This document shows, in pieces, positions 32,969-46,547 of a stretch of DNA of 64,000 nucleotides (position 1 is the stretch's first letter; the number at the start of each line of letters is the position of its first letter). A model generated the notes under the pieces. That model was not told the origin of the DNA. It saw only the letters and a list, made by a program, of their open reading frames with translations, and did no database searches. Origin of the DNA: Mauremys mutica (lineage: Eukaryota > Chordata > Testudines > Geoemydidae); assembly GCF_020497125.1 (NCBI RefSeq), contig NC_059075.1, forward strand, positions 35,810,003 through 35,874,002, in the 5' to 3' direction. Made by a program: the position numbers and the translations under genes.

Positions 32969-33215
32969 TTCCTCATTTTCTGTTATTATTTTCTTCCTCT
33001 CGTTGATTAATGGGCCTATCCTGTCCTTGGTCTTTCTCTTGCTTCTATTGTATTTGTAGAATGTTTTCTTGTTACCCTTTATGTCTCTAGCTAGTTTGAT
33101 CTCATTTTGTGCCTTGGTCTTTCTAATTTTGTCCCTACATCCTTGTGTTATTTGTTTATATTCATCCTTTGTAATTTGACCTAGTTTCCACTTTTTATAT
33201 AGGTCTTTTAAAAAA

Positions 33216-34382
33216 TATTTTCATAAACATCTGAATATCCTAGCTTTTTTCATAAGAGAGTGATTTATTGGGGTAGCAATATGGCAAGAACTAGTTATTT
33301 ATTCTTTCATTTGTGTCTATAAAAAAGTACCTATCCCACTGGCTCCTTCAAAAATTATATTCAAAACATATGGTACCAACAGAAAGAAAATCTTCCAATA
33401 CAATAATCTCGCCTTCTTAACTTCTAATTCAGACCTGGCCAAAGCAATATGATCACCCATGATGACATGCAAAGCACCTCTTCAAATATGTGTATCTTTT
33501 AGTCTAAATGTACATGCTTTTGGTTGCTGTAAGTAAGCCAAATCCTTACACATTTACACATCATGAAACCCAGCAAAACACTCTGATTGCTCTGGCCACA
33601 GCCAGTAAGAATATGATAAACACTTAGAATATGAATACCACAGTGGTGAGTGCTGCTAGAGAGAAAATGCTGAGAGAGCGAGAGAGATAGGTAGATAGAT
33701 GGAGTTCTCTTTGAAACAATTTGCCCATCTGATTCTTGCATTTTATTAACCAGGAAACTGGAGCCGCATTGCTGCTCACAGAGTCAAAAATTAATCAAAT
33801 ATTTCAACATTTTCCACTACATTAACATTCTGACCGGTATTAGAATTATAGATTTTATTTCATTTTGAACCACATAACTCATTCTCATGCATGACATCCC
33901 AGCTGATTGGAAAGCTGGGCTATAGCTGGAAGGGATCCAGTTGAGCTAGATCCAGTAGCAAGTGCTAAGCTTTGACACATTACCCTTGAAGGGAATATTT
34001 GAAACAAAATTAAAATTTGTCTGCCAAAATTGAACATGTTACACTATTCAGTAGCTAATTACTAGGGGCATCTCAGAAGTGCAGGCTTATCTCTGTTCCA
34101 GTCCACTCGTTTTAAACTGTTGACTGTAGGTTCTATAGTTTGCACTAAATCCTGTAGGTTTCCAGATGAAATAAGAGCTCCTCACACAAATTGGATGCTT
34201 AGAAGTCCCCACTTTTATCAAGAAACACAGTATAGAAAACTATGGTATGATGGAAGCAGACACTTCTCTATCATAGTCTTTAATGAAATTTCATATCCAT
34301 GCAAATTCACCAGTGTACTAACATTGGGAGTGCAAAGTGTAGACAAGGTCTGTTAATATCCACTTATCTCTTGTTTTATCCT
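33216..34382. other. Unassigned DNA
   Basis: A short (GATA)-like patch near 33676-33700 is the only simple repeat. No gene or repeat family is recognised. Confidence 0.4.
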
Positions 34383-34515
34383 TTAGTTGTAAGCTCTTTG
34401 AGGCAGGGACAATATGTTCCTTCTGTGTTTGTACAGTGTCTAGAACAATGTGGGCCTAGTTCATGATTGGGGTTTCTAGGCACTATTGTAATATGAATAA
34501 CCAATAATAATAATA
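34383..34515 (+). repeat. L2-like LINE 3' tail
   Basis: TTGTAAGCTCTTTGAGGCAG, GGGACAATATG, GTACAGTGTCTAGAACAATG and a terminal (AAT)n run follow the order of L2-type 3' ends (TGTAAGCTC...GGGCAGGGAC...CACCTAGCACA). Confidence 0.7.
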
Positions 34516-35199
34516 ACAAGGCTCCAGGAGGCCACCAATGTTTTCAGCACCATGTTACACAGCTCTCTTAAGCCTGGCTCTACATAATACGGTGCTTAAA
34601 TGGTGGTGTTCTGGGCTATGCTGTTGCTCCCTCTGCTGTGACCATCTTGTGGATCTGAACTTGTGTTAGCAATGGTGGGGTATATTATTAAAAATATGTC
34701 CCAGTGTAGATAAGTCCATGTCAAGAAGCCACTTCAAGGAAAAATTAGAATTCCAATTAAAACATTTTAATTAAACAGGATAATTACTAATACTAAAAAT
34801 TAGAATGAGTTATTTATGGGAGGTATTAGAAACAAGCCACCTTGAGCTTTTTAAACACTAGATTTTCCTTACATACAAGGTCCTGATTAAGGAGAAACTA
34901 TTTTTACACAGAATGAAGGGTCTCATCCAAAGTCCACTGACATTAATGAGACCCTTTCAGTTCTCCTAAATGGGCTTTATATCAGCTTCTCATATAGTAA
35001 ATTTGAACTAGTGGAGTTTGCAGAAATAGATGGCACCAAGATCCTGCATTCACAGCCCATTTTCAAACTCAAGCTTGTTACCACCATGAAGTGGAATTGC
35101 TGTTAATTGGTCAGGAAGTCACTGGAGAGTGACACTCTTCCATAAGTGCCCAGCCGGCCTCCACAGTGTTCCCAGCTCCAGCAGCCTGTACTAGCCTGG

Positions 35200-35425
35200 A
35201 ACTTGTGAGACTTGGGTTCAGTTTCTTGCTCCATAACATACTTCCTGTGTGATGCTGGGCACCTTAGTTTCTCTGTACCTTGATTCTGTGAAAGATACTT
35301 CCTAACCTCACAGGAATGTTGTGTGGATAAATAAATACATAATCAAATAAATAATAATAATAATAATAATAAAAAACAGAGTGCAAGGTGCTCAGATACT
35401 ATCATGATGGGGACTGTATGAGTAA
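35200..35425 (+). repeat. MIR SINE with (AAT)n expansion
   Basis: ACTTGGGTTCAGTTTC (box B region), TGTGTGATGCTGGGC, CTTAGTTTCTCTGTACC and GGAATGTTGTGTGGATAAAT follow MIR order. An (AAT)n run at 35347-35371 interrupts it before the terminal GGTGCTCAGATACTATCATG. Confidence 0.78.
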
Positions 35426-37974
35426 CATAGGTAGAAACAAAACTTGATAGGTAATTGAGAGGCTGTTCCTAGAATAAGTGATGGTGTCAGAGAGAGCAGC
35501 AAAGAGAGCCTAAAGAGCAGGAAGGAGCCCAAGAAGTAATGGGGAAAAAATATAGGCAAAAGAACAGTTATGGCATACTTTAGTGCTTCTAAAATAAGGA
35601 GGAGGAAGATCATTTTGATATGCCCTTCTAGAAGAACCTTATGACCATTAGTTTGCTTATGACCCTTAGTCTGCTTATGGCCCTTAGTCTGACTGCTCTA
35701 CTTTCCTGAGTCATTTTGCATCCATGACAGTCTCTGCTTAAAATGAGACCAAATCTGTCCTCATGTGCATAGTGTCTGATAGAAAGACATCAAAGTGAGC
35801 AAAAGAGCAGATCACATAAGTTAACATAATGAATTTAAATAGGTGTATTTTCAAACCTTTGTGCAAGGTTCTATCCATCAAACCTCAACTCTCATCAAAG
35901 TCAATGGGATTCACTCAACTAAAACTTCACATCATACTTTGAAAATGTTTTCCCCTCAGGAAACATGTTAGGAAAAAAATAAAAAGAGTTTCATGTACAG
36001 CAAAGTAACACCTAATTTTTAATTTACTTGTCAGATGCTAATTTACTTCAAGTCTTCTAATCAGGCATCATACTCTGAAACAAAACTTACTTTTGAAACA
36101 AATTTGCTTAATCTGATTTGTCCTAATCAGGCCTGGATCATAAAGGTTAAATTTTGAGCACTTAAATATTAAAGTGTTTTCAGTAGTATTCATGTGCTTT
36201 TCCCTCTCTGGAGTGAGTGCTTCATGAGAATCAAAGTCTACAATAGCCTAGATGACAGTTGAACTGCCACTTGTTGATCACCTTTCATTACTGGACTGTC
36301 CTGGGGAGCCACCTCTGTAGATTTTTGAATTTCATGCACTGGACATATTACAAACAGCTTCACGTCAGAGATAATGAAGATTCCTATGAAACAGGAGTGT
36401 ATCTGTGGAAAATAAGGACTTGACATAGGATATGAGAGATCACACATTAGCTAAGATCAAAGGCTTGTCTAAATGATAATGAAAAACTGGCTCATCAAAG
36501 CTTTGTTTAATCTTTATGCTTGTTAAATATCAGCTAATTTTCTTCTAACAGAAAAAGAATCCCTGGTTTTCTGTGGGCGGGAGCAGGAGGATAAGAAGGC
36601 AGGGACCTTATCTTAGTACAGGGTCTGTAGTATCCAATACCATTTTATTAGCCAGCATACAGTTCCTAAGATCACATATTGGAAATAGAAAAGATTTTAC
36701 AGCAGTAATTCTTCTTATTAAAGTGCCTAATTATGGCTCAGTTGCCTAACTTAGATACTCACATTGAAAATATAGTTTTATTCACTGACCAATAATACCA
36801 AAGTGAAGCAAATGGAAAGTCCATATAGGCAGAAACTGCCATGGAATTTCCAAATCCTGCAAAAAGCAAAGAAAAATGTTTGTCCCTTTTTTAAAAGGAA
36901 TAATGTTCATAACATCCGAGCCTGAGTCTTGACAGACTTAGTCATCTGCTAAAGCTATTTCAGACTTCTCTCTACCATTAACATTATTAAGCCTAACATA
37001 CCTCCCTACCCAACTCTAGTTGTGCAACCTCATTTCATTACGTTATTTTTCTCCAATTTATGCCATAGTCTTATCTGAGTTTAATAGTGCAGATGTTTAA
37101 CAACATGTCATAATAAAATACATAATAATGATGTGTGGCACTGTTCAAACATCAGTGATTTAATTATAAATACAGTAATATCTAAGTTCAGAAATTATGG
37201 GAAATTAAAGACACAGTGATGCAAGATAACTTCATTCTTTAAGGAGCTGGCCTCTCTTTTGCACAATTACATAGATGCTTTTGTCTAGGCCACTCTTGGA
37301 TTTTACAGGTTAAATTTAACACAGACTTCTGTTGTCCTCTGTTACAAAGACCTGGTAGAGAGCTCCCAAGGTGGAAAAACTGCCATGGGGAGTTGAAGTT
37401 AGGAGGGCAGAAAGTAGCCATAATCTCCTCTGCACTGAGAGGCTAATAGGAGCTATGCATTCTAAAAAAGTGGGCAGAATTGGCTAGGAATCACCAGCAT
37501 GTCAATGGGATGTGTTTACTCAGAACTTCATTACAGTCCTTGTTAGTAGGACTCCTCTAGAGCCCTTGGTGGAATTGAAAGACTTCTCCATCTGGTAAAA
37601 TCTGACATGGAAGTCAGGCATCAACCCTGCCTGACTGTGCCTCTGGGTGAGCCCTCGTCTGCCTCATGGGAGAAGTAGTTCCCAATTCACTGCCATATTC
37701 AGTTGTTCTACAATACAAGTGATGCAAAAAGAATCAATTGTTCCCAGGTCTTTCAATTGTATCACTTTAGTAGAGTAAGACATCATATGTAGCAAGCCAA
37801 TGAACTCTAAGTCTCTGTGCTGAGGCCTGGTTAGCCCTCACAATCTGATGCCCATTTAATTGTGCATGGTCTAAAGTGCAGTGGAACATGGGCCACTCTG
37901 AATCCAAGAGTCTGAGAGACGGGGAATTGAAACAGCCCAAGCTTCATTGTATAATATATCACATCTAATGAATT
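35426..37974. other. Unassigned AT-rich DNA
   Basis: A local direct repeat (GACC(A/C)TTAGT(T/C)TGCTTATG, twice near 35642-35680) is visible. No gene or repeat family is recognised over 2.5 kb. Confidence 0.4.
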
Positions 37975-38195
37975 ACAGAAATCAGAGAGGTGATAGCCCT
38001 CTTAGGTCATTTCTGTCTACCAGCACCAAAGGCAATTCCCTACAGGAATATTCTCTAGAGGTGCTTTATCCAGCCTAGTTTCATAAGTCTTAGGCTATGA
38101 GACTTCTATGTTGCTATAGCCTAATAGATCTCAGTGTCAGGAAACGTTCTCTGATGTCTAAACTTTTCCATTCTGATTTTATTTTAATGAGAGAT
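37975..38195 (-). mobile_element. Old CR1/L3-like 3' fragment
   Basis: CTTAGGCTATGAGACTTCTA, GCCTAATAGATCTCAGTGTC and AGGAAACGTTCTCTGATGTC (plus strand) resemble the complement of the CR1/L3 region encoding the ORF2 end. The copy is too decayed to translate. Confidence 0.6.
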
Positions 38196-38870
38196 AAATA
38201 GTAAAGATACACGAGAGTCTAGTAGAGGCAGTGAGCAACAAGGTCACCATTTAGTATTGGCTGGGGCAGGAATTATAGTTGTTGCCTGATCTATTGATTG
38301 TGTATTGATTACTTAAGAACTTCTAGTTAACACACTGATGTTTGGTGGGTTATTGTCCCCAAATCAGGTCTATTATTATTAGAATTACTGGTCAGTTGGA
38401 AACCCCAATGTCCACAACTGCAACACTCACACTTAGGTTAAACCTTCTGAATTTGCAATAGTTTTATAAACACAATTAGTAAATTCACAAACACTCCAGT
38501 CCAGCAAGGTAGATAGAGATAATACAGAATGTATGTCTGAGCATCCATATAATCACACCGTCCCTTGCAAAAGGAGCTGAAGTGTTAGTCATCATCCTCT
38601 ATCATCAGACTCTCCATCACCATCATTGCCAGTGGTCACCACCTGGCATCTCCCAACCGTTACATCTCCCATGGCACACAGGCCAGGATACAAATTTTAT
38701 AATGTGTTACACTGATGCCACTATGCCTAATGCGCATCCAGTAGGGGTTTCATCCCCTTTTTCTTATTTGTATTTCCTCACCCTACTAATACTGGGGTGC
38801 ACTTCTCCTATATGTTACTAGGCCTTTTACCTCAAGCTTGTTAGGATACACATCAATTAGTTACCAACAG

Positions 38871-38950
38871 AAGTTGATCTAATAAAAGATATTGCCTCAC
38901 CCATCTTGTCTCTCTAATATCTTGGGACCAACATGCCTACAAAAACACTG
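38871..38950 (+). repeat. Ancient interspersed repeat tail
   Basis: GAAGTTGATCTAATAAAAGA, TATTGCCTCACCCATCTTGT and GGGACCAACATGCCTACAAA form a tail often seen in amniote genomes. Its layout (GTTGRTC ... ACCAACAyGsCTAC) parallels the PLE tails here (GTTAGTC ... ACTAACACGGCTAC), but I cannot assign the family firmly. Confidence 0.5.
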
Positions 38951-40191
38951 AAGACAATTAATTACCATGGCATTCTTATGGTCAGATATCTGCTGATGTA
39001 CCGAACTTACAATATTCCAAGCTGGTACAAACGAGTATCTTCTGGTTACCTGTGTCAGCAGTTTGATCATTACAGCATTCTGTCTTGTGATATCATATGA
39101 TCTAGGGTTACTCCTGGTTAACTGTGTACGATAGGTCTTTGGGGCCTTATACCTTGTTTACCTAAGCTATTGTCTTACTGCCCTGAGACCTGTCGGCTCA
39201 TTGCTTTACTGCCTTACCCTATGCCTATGTGTTACCTAGCAAATACCTATACCTATAGGCTACATAGTTAAGACCAAAATGTATGGGAAAGATGAATGGC
39301 CCAAGAACAGTGGCAAAAGTTGAATAACAAGTAATGGTGCACAGTGTGTCAGTGATTGGGAGCTGCTGCCAGCTGGGATAACTACTGTCTCTATAACTGA
39401 CAGTATATTATTACAAACTGCTTTTACTGCTCATTGCCACTTAGAGTTACAAAAATGATACCTAAACCAAACAGAATGAGTTATAATATCCCTGTCTCTA
39501 CTGACCTATATAATGAACTGTACACTTGCAGTGATCAGATCAATTACTTTGCTAACCCAGCTTTTTTTTTATACCTAATCAATAAGAGAACAAATGAAGT
39601 GCTCATTTCCTATTTCCTTGCTGTGAATAAATATGGATTTGTTCATGAAATCAACACAGTTTCTGCTCTGAGGCTAGGCTACAGGGTAAGTAGATTTCTC
39701 AACTCAGCCAATTGTCCAGAAAGGTGGAAAAAGGCCCAAGTTCTTCACCATTGAAGGCAATTGGAGTTTTCCCACTGATTTTAATTAACTCATTATCAGG
39801 CCCTTATGTTGGGAGGTAGACTCAAGATACAAAAATCAGATCCTGATCAAGATTCTGAACACTTTAAATTTCAGGGTCATCCATAATTGGAGGTTTGCTT
39901 TAGCCTATTATAAAGTTAGGGAGCAACAGTCCAAAGATTGGGGATGTTTAAGGCTAGTATTTTAGTTCTACTCCATCTGTAGCATCAGTAAAATTGGAGG
40001 AGTGATGACAAACTTTTGGGTGGATCATGTGTTAGTGATCAAATTAAACAAGCCCATTATTTATCAACAATCAATGTGTGGTTGCTTCATGTCTCTTTGA
40101 ACAGTTATGTACCTAAATAAATGTGACTTAATTTCCAAAGGTGATAAGCACCTGAAACTCTCATTGAAGGCAGTGGTAGTTACTTCTTAGG
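38951..40191. other. Unassigned AT-rich DNA
   Basis: A 106-codon frame at 39434-39754 has no recognisable domain, repeat content or splice context. No other feature is seen. Confidence 0.4.
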
Positions 40192-40199
40192 ACCTCTGA

Positions 40200-40321
40200 T
40201 AGGGTGACCAGATGTCTCGATTTTATAGGGACAGTCCCAATTTTGGGGTCTTTTTCTGATATAGGCTCCTATTACCTCCCACCCCATCCCAATTTTTCTC
40301 ACTTGCTGTCTGGTCACTCTA
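40200..40321. mobile_element. hAT MITE, perfect 8-bp TSD
   Basis: Same family as 16226-16351: TIRs TAGGGTGACCAGA and TCTGGTCACTCTA, with the shared interior GATTTTATAGGGA and TTTTGGGGTCTTTTTCT. ACCTCTGA is duplicated exactly at 40192-40199 and 40322-40329. Confidence 0.95.
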
Positions 40322-40329
40322 ACCTCTGA

Positions 40330-43300
40330 CAATCAGGCAATTTATTTAGTTGCCTAAATCCCATCTCTTCTGTGGTAAGGGAGTGTTTTTGTTTTTTAAA
40401 CAGAAACTCATTGTGAACAAACCCAGTTCACCTGCAGAACAGAAAGTCTCCAAGAAGACAGGTGGAATTTTAAGATTCCACTTGGAGTTTACAAATTTAA
40501 GTACCTAATGTTAAGCCCCCACATTTGAAAATATTGGCCTTAGTATTGATATATTACATTCAAATATTGTTCTGTAATTTTTAGATGTGCAAATGTGTAC
40601 AAGAGTCAAGTTAGGGTGTCTTAACCTTCCAGCACCAACAGCTGTATTGGCAGCTAAGTAGGAGCACAATGGTTGCACCTATTTTACTTATCTATTACAT
40701 ACATTTAATATAAAAAAATAAATACACACAATATGATCTTTTAGTTAGATCTTTCCTGATATATTGATAGAAACCTATTGTCTTCATCAGTTCTGAAAAC
40801 AAGAAATGGTTAATGTATTCACAGAATCATTAGAGCGAAATGGAGAAGTTGGAGTCACCCCAATGGCATTCCAGTGTGGGCTTCTCTATATCATTAATAT
40901 ATCAGAAGATGGTCTGTCTTAGTATATGGCACCAGAACTTGAAGACTTGTCAAGACCCTGCCATCCAAGTTTTTATAAACAGCTGCCTTAGACAAAAATC
41001 CTTATCATCAGATGGCCAGAAATCACAAATGAAGAGCTTTGGATGAGCATAAAGTGGAAACTGATAGGACAGGAAATTATTAAATGAAAATGGAGATGGT
41101 TAGGACCCATGTGGCTAGAATAACGGGCACTGGACTGGAATCCCCAGGGCAACAGGCAACAAAGTAGACCAAGGACAACTTGGAAATGAACAACTGCAAG
41201 TAATCCAAATGACATAGGAAGAAGATAAGACTTCCACCAAAGATGGAAGGCAGTTGTGAAGGTCCTCTGGTTCCTCATGGAGTACAGATGCATAAGTCAG
41301 TAAGAAAGGAAGTCACAAGGAATTTGATGGCAGTCCTGCATGAATGTAAAGCCAATATCTAGGATTTCTATAAATTGAGGTAATCATCTCACATTTGCCA
41401 GTAAAACAGTGTAGGACTCTAACCAAGCTGGACACATCATTCCATATTCCAGATGAAATACTGGGGTAAGGTAGCTTAAAGTTCACCTTTAATTGTCCTG
41501 GTCTTGGTGGTGTTCTGTGCACTGTTCAAGCAGTATGAGGACTGTGCTTTATTTATGCCAAAAAGGGGTATCCTGGCCACAACTCCTTTCTTATAGCCCA
41601 TCACTGGCAGCAAGGAGGGTGTGTGGCCTTGTAGTCTTTATGCCAGCTGTACACCAGAAGAGGATCTTCCACAGCTGATCACATGAGGTTTAGGGTCAGG
41701 CAGTGCTGTTGAGGCAAAGTGGGAGGATCTGCTTCTCTGTTTTCCAAATATTTGTTTCAACCGAAGACCAAAGGGAGTGAATTACAGAGTTGCTGTCATG
41801 ATAAAAATCACAAATATAATTCTGGTCTGAAAAAAAATCCCTTCTTTTCACCATTCAAAAAATGTAATTGTTTTTAAATAGGAGACATAAACACACCAGA
41901 AAAATTTAAATACATACATAAAAATTCTAAAATAAAGAAAGGCGAGCAAAAGACAAAACAGAAGCCCCAGAGGCTACATGGTCATGTGAGGAGGCATTAG
42001 AAAGAGAAAAGAATCCTTCTGTCCCTAAGAATGATGGTCCTTGTAAGTCTCAAGGCCAAATATTGCATTAATTACTTATACCCCGTGCAACCCTATTGAA
42101 GTCAATGGAATTACACAGGGTGTAAATCAGCACAAAAATATAGCCATGTGATCTTCGGAATTTCTATTTTTAGTAAGTTTTCTAAAATCCTTTTTTTTAC
42201 ATTATCTAAATGTGGTTCCTAAGCTACTTAATGGTGCCCTTTAAATAGTGTTACAAATGATCCATATTAATAGCTGCCAATAATAGAGACTGATCTTTCA
42301 TTACTTGACTGAGAATATGTTTCTTCAGTCATCATAAATATCATCATAATTCTATCTTACTTAGTCTTGAAAGAGAGACAACTCAAGATCAAACAAAGGA
42401 GAAGAAAGAGACAGAGAGGGAGGAGGAAAGTGGATGAATGTTAATTTGATGTATTTATAGAATTTAGGTCTTTAAACAGTCCCCAGATTTCACAAACAAA
42501 GTGAATGTATTTTGTAATAGAATTTCATACAGTGAGTAGTTGTTAAAATGGGCTTTGAGGGTGGATCAACGTAATCCAAAATCTGACCAGGCCACCTTCA
42601 TGGTGCAGTGTGAGAGCCAGCTCTTTGTAAAACATTTATTTATACCACAACCAGTATGATGATCAATAGAGAGATCACTCCCCAGTTATAATGTCCTTTA
42701 ACCCAAGAAAGGAAAAGAGTAGTAAACTCCATTATATTCACGGAGAACCTCATCATACAGATTGAATTTAGTCATATTATGCTTGGATATGGCAGTGATG
42801 AGCACTATAGAAAATCTAAGGTGGGTAGGATGGCACAGAGGACAGGGCGATAACTTGGCCTTGGATAGTTTAAAGCAGAGATATTAAGGAGGAAACAAGG
42901 TCTACTGGCCCTGGGGTCTACTATGGACTCTGCCTGTTGCAATGTGTGTCCTTGGACATCAGTCATATACGTCCTCTATCCCTCAATGTATCCAACTCTA
43001 AAATAATGGGATGATAACACTTATCGCCCTTGCTTGATATGAGATTTGATTAATCAGGGCCATACTCTGACTGAGTAGCATCATACTCCACAGTTAGTCC
43101 CATTGGTTTAACTGGGACTACTTGTGAAGCAAGGTACTATTCAATATGACTAAGGTAAACTTAATATTAGTAAAGTGTTTTGATACCTTAGAATAAAATA
43201 ATCTACTATAAAATATGTTGTTGGTGGCTTTATTATTATCACCTTCATCATGCAAAGTCATCCTATTTAACTTTGGCCTTTCAGATGGGATAACCCTTTG

Positions 43301-44368
43301 AACCTATGGTCCATTCTACCATACTTGCACCCCTGTTTCTTCATGCATCTCTGAGTTATCCCTGTTCTCAGCCCTCTCAGCTCCTGTATAAACATTTAAT
43401 AAGTTCCAGGTAACTGTTTCATGTCAGGCTGCTATTTTACTGACTGTTCATTTTAGTCAAGTAATCATTTTAGAATATGTTAATTATCATCTTCTACTGC
43501 TTTATAGACAGAGCACAGTGCACACTGAATCCGAAACATGTAAACATCACAAAGCAGTTTTTAAATGTAAGAGATTTGTCCAAAAGAATCAAGGAAACCA
43601 CAAAGCCACAATCAATGTCATAAAAAAGGTACAAATTAACATCAAGCTCTATAATTACCTTACAATTTAGAGCCCTCATATATATGCAGATAATATGCCT
43701 TTGTAATGTGACTGAAATTATATTTCTGAAAACAGATGCTTTCTCCTACCATCTGTGATAAGCCTGTTTGTACCCCTGCCTTACTCCTTGCCTAGAAGCC
43801 AAAATAAATAAAACAAAAATTGCTTCCTGAAAGGCATTGGGAAAGTAACCTCAGTCAATTAATTTTCATATCACATCATTTTTCCATTTCTGTGCAGACA
43901 TCACTGCTCTCTGTATTTTTGGGAGCCTCTATTAAAGTTAACCTACTAGTAATTTCACCCCACTGTAATTAGGACCAGACTTGCACCAGGCCCTGTATTA
44001 GGAGCACAAGTTGGGAGAGGGAAAAAGAGTCTGAGGAGCCTTCAGGCCTCTTCTGCCCATGTTCAGGCCCCAGTCAACATTATAATCATTACACACTTCA
44101 AGTGCAAGGACCTAGGATCCCAGGCCCTGGCAGTTGTGCTAGAAGCCCAGAACAGAGTGAGGAGGGGTTGGGAATGGATGGGGTATGGCTCTCTCAAATG
44201 CATATTCCCTGACATATGCATTTGTCAGAAAGGCTTGCTCAGGGTGTCAGAGAGGCTGCATCCTTTCAAAAGGCATTGCAGTGTCTATCTTCTCTTTGCA
44301 CTCCTGGAAGCATTGTAGTTGCCATATGGGTATGTTTATTCTCAGCACTGCCCCATTGACAGCCACAA
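40330..44368. other. 4-kb AT-rich stretch with no recognised gene
   Basis: Only traces of the recurrent short motif GAAGTCAATGG (near 42099) and a related GTCCCATTGG...GGGACTA inverted pair (near 43098-43122) are seen. Frames at 40840-41678 are short and lack motifs. Confidence 0.45.
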
Positions 44369-44452
44369 TTTAGCTCTTAGACTTTAAACTCCTCTCGGTC
44401 AGGAACTTTATCATTCATTATATTTGCTTATAAAGCACCTCATACACTTTTT
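44369..44452 (+). repeat. L2-like LINE 3' tail fragment
   Basis: TTAGACTTTAAACTCCTCTC, GGTCAGGAACTTTATCATTC and TATAAAGCACCTCATACACT match the L2 tail order with decay. Confidence 0.5.
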
Positions 44453-45339
44453 GCTGATACACAAAAAAATTCTCAATATAACCTTCAGCACAGCTGCAGA
44501 CGAGGTTGAGTGGCAAATAAATAGGCACCACAGCCATGGTGACCCTCCATCCAAAAGGGTGGGACTGAGCAATGTTGGCTACTAATTCATTTTCTTGAAA
44601 CTTGCCACCATGCGTTATTATCATAGCCAGGTTTGATGGCTAATTAGTAGCTTTGCACAAGTTTCATTTATACTCTCTCCCTCAGTGATATGAAACATTT
44701 TTTTCCTTCCTCCACACCCTTTACTTTTTCCCATAAGAATCTCTTATTTGAAATGCAGATATAGGAAGCAATAAGAAAAGAGTAACAATAAAACCTGGCC
44801 TTGACAAAAAATGAGAAAACCATTTGAGAGAGAAAAGAAAAGATTCTGTGCTCACCTGAGTTTAATGGTTCAGACCACTGGGGATTCAACATGAAGTTTA
44901 TTTCTGTCCCTCGTGCTTTGTTTGGAAGCCTCTGAGAATGACATTTCAGCATTTTCTCATTTAGTGGTAGTTTGATAGAAAGGACAGCACTGTGTCCCTG
45001 AGTCTTTTTATGGCCAGAATACCACTATGTCACTGATCCCTTCTACCTCATTATAGACTGAAGTAATTGTTCTAACTCAAGATGATATGGGAACCATCAC
45101 AGGTGCAAAATGTAGAGAGTGAAACAAAAATATTTCAGATTCTCCAAAAGTTTCTAAAGTTTGGTGCTTTCTTTAAGCTGAACCTTGGATATGTTGGAAG
45201 GGGATGAAACACAATGGTGTCAGACAGTAAGCCTTTAAACATGTTGGTTCATTCATTGATGATTTTTAATACTTTTTAAAAAACACCGTTAATTGAAATA
45301 TAGACCAGGCAGCCTATCTTCGATACCCAGAAAGATACT

Positions 45340-46547
45340 GTATTAAACAACCAATTTGTTCAACCAATTTGATAAAAGGATAAGTAATGGCCAATATGGA
45401 TTAGTCAAGAATAGATCATGCTAAACAAACTAATTTCCTTCTTTGACTGTGTAACCTGCCTAATGGATTTGGAGAAGCAGTAGGTGTGATATAGCTGAGC
45501 TTTAGTTAGGCTGCCCCACATGTCATTCTCATAAAAAAACTAGTGGAATATGATCCAGATGAAGTGAAATATAAGGTGGGTGCATAATCAGTTGAACGTT
45601 GTTGTCAAAGAGTAGTTATCATTGGTTCACTATCAGGGTGGGAGAACATATCTAGTGGGGACCCAGAGGGGTCTGTCTTCGGTCTGATACTATTCAATAT
45701 TTGTATTAATGACTTGGATGATGAAGTGGAGATTATGCTTAAGGATAACACCTCAAGATGGGAGGGGTAGCAAGTACTTTGGAGGGCAGGATTAGACTTC
45801 AAAATTACCTTAATTAATTGGAGAACTGGCCTGAAATAAACAAGATGAAATATAAGAAAAACAAGTAGAAAGTACTACAAGTAGGAAGGAAAAATCCAAT
45901 GAACAAGTACAAAATGGGAAATAACTGGCTAGGCAGTAGTACTGCAGAAAAAGATCTGGGGGTCATAGTGGATCATAAATTGATCATGAGCAGACAATGT
46001 GATCCAATTGTGAAAAAGGCTAATATCATTGTGGGGTCTAACAACGGGAGTGTCATTATGTAAGACATGAAAGATAACTGTCCTGCTCTACTTATCACTG
46101 CTGAGGCCAGTTTGGGGCATCACATAGGAAAAAAAGATGTGATCAAATTGAAGAGTCTAGAGGAGAGCAACAAAAATGGTGAGAAGTTTACAAAAGGTGA
46201 TCTATGAGGAAAGGTTGAAAGGACTGTGCTTATTTAGTCTAGGGAAGAGAAGGCTGAAGGGGGCGAGGAAAAACATGATAACAGACTTCAAATATGTAAA
46301 AGGTTATAAAGAGAATGGTAACCAGTTGTTCTTCATGTCTATCAAGAAGTAATTGGCTTAGTCTGAAGCAAGAGACATACAGTTTGACTATTAAGAAAAA
46401 CATTGTATGTATAATGATATTTAAGCACTGGAACTGGTTATCTAAGAATGTTCTGAAATTCCTGTCCATGGAGGATTTTACGAAGAGATTAGACACACAT
46501 CTCAGGGATAGTCTAGCTATACTTGATCCTGCCTGAGTGCAGGGCGA
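45340..46547 (+). mobile_element. CR1 LINE fragment with RT-to-C-terminus relics
   Basis: Decayed frames in order: a segment equivalent to HGLVKNRSC (about 45395), the block after motif A (GSVFGLILFNICINDLDD, about 45670-45722), GNNWLGSSTAEKDLGVIVDH-like (about 45917-45978), and the ORF2 end KHWNWLSKNVLKFLSMEDF (46422-46485). Many frameshifts and stops are present. The 3' end is cut by a probable LTR insertion and resumes at 47343. Confidence 0.88.

Larger units (their letters stand above)
31061..33215 (-). mobile_element. CR1 LINE, 5'-truncated, with interrupted reverse transcriptase
   Basis: The 3' end (TCATAGAATCATAGGACTAG on the plus strand) lies at 31061. Going up the element on the minus strand are the ORF2 C-terminus (31142-31345), the post-RT region (31460-31910, with RPQLEYCIQFWAPHFRKDVD), the FADD box near 31936-31950, and the RT fingers and palm (32290-33200). 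The copy is truncated near 33215, so the APE endonuclease and ORF1 are absent. Frame breaks occur near 31690, 31910 and 32000. A palindromic PLE fragment (32096-32290) splits the RT. Confidence 0.95.

Noticed and set aside
39434..39754. 106-codon frame in unique AT-rich DNA
   Set aside because: No domain, no splice sites flanking it, and a length within chance expectation for 64 kb on six frames.
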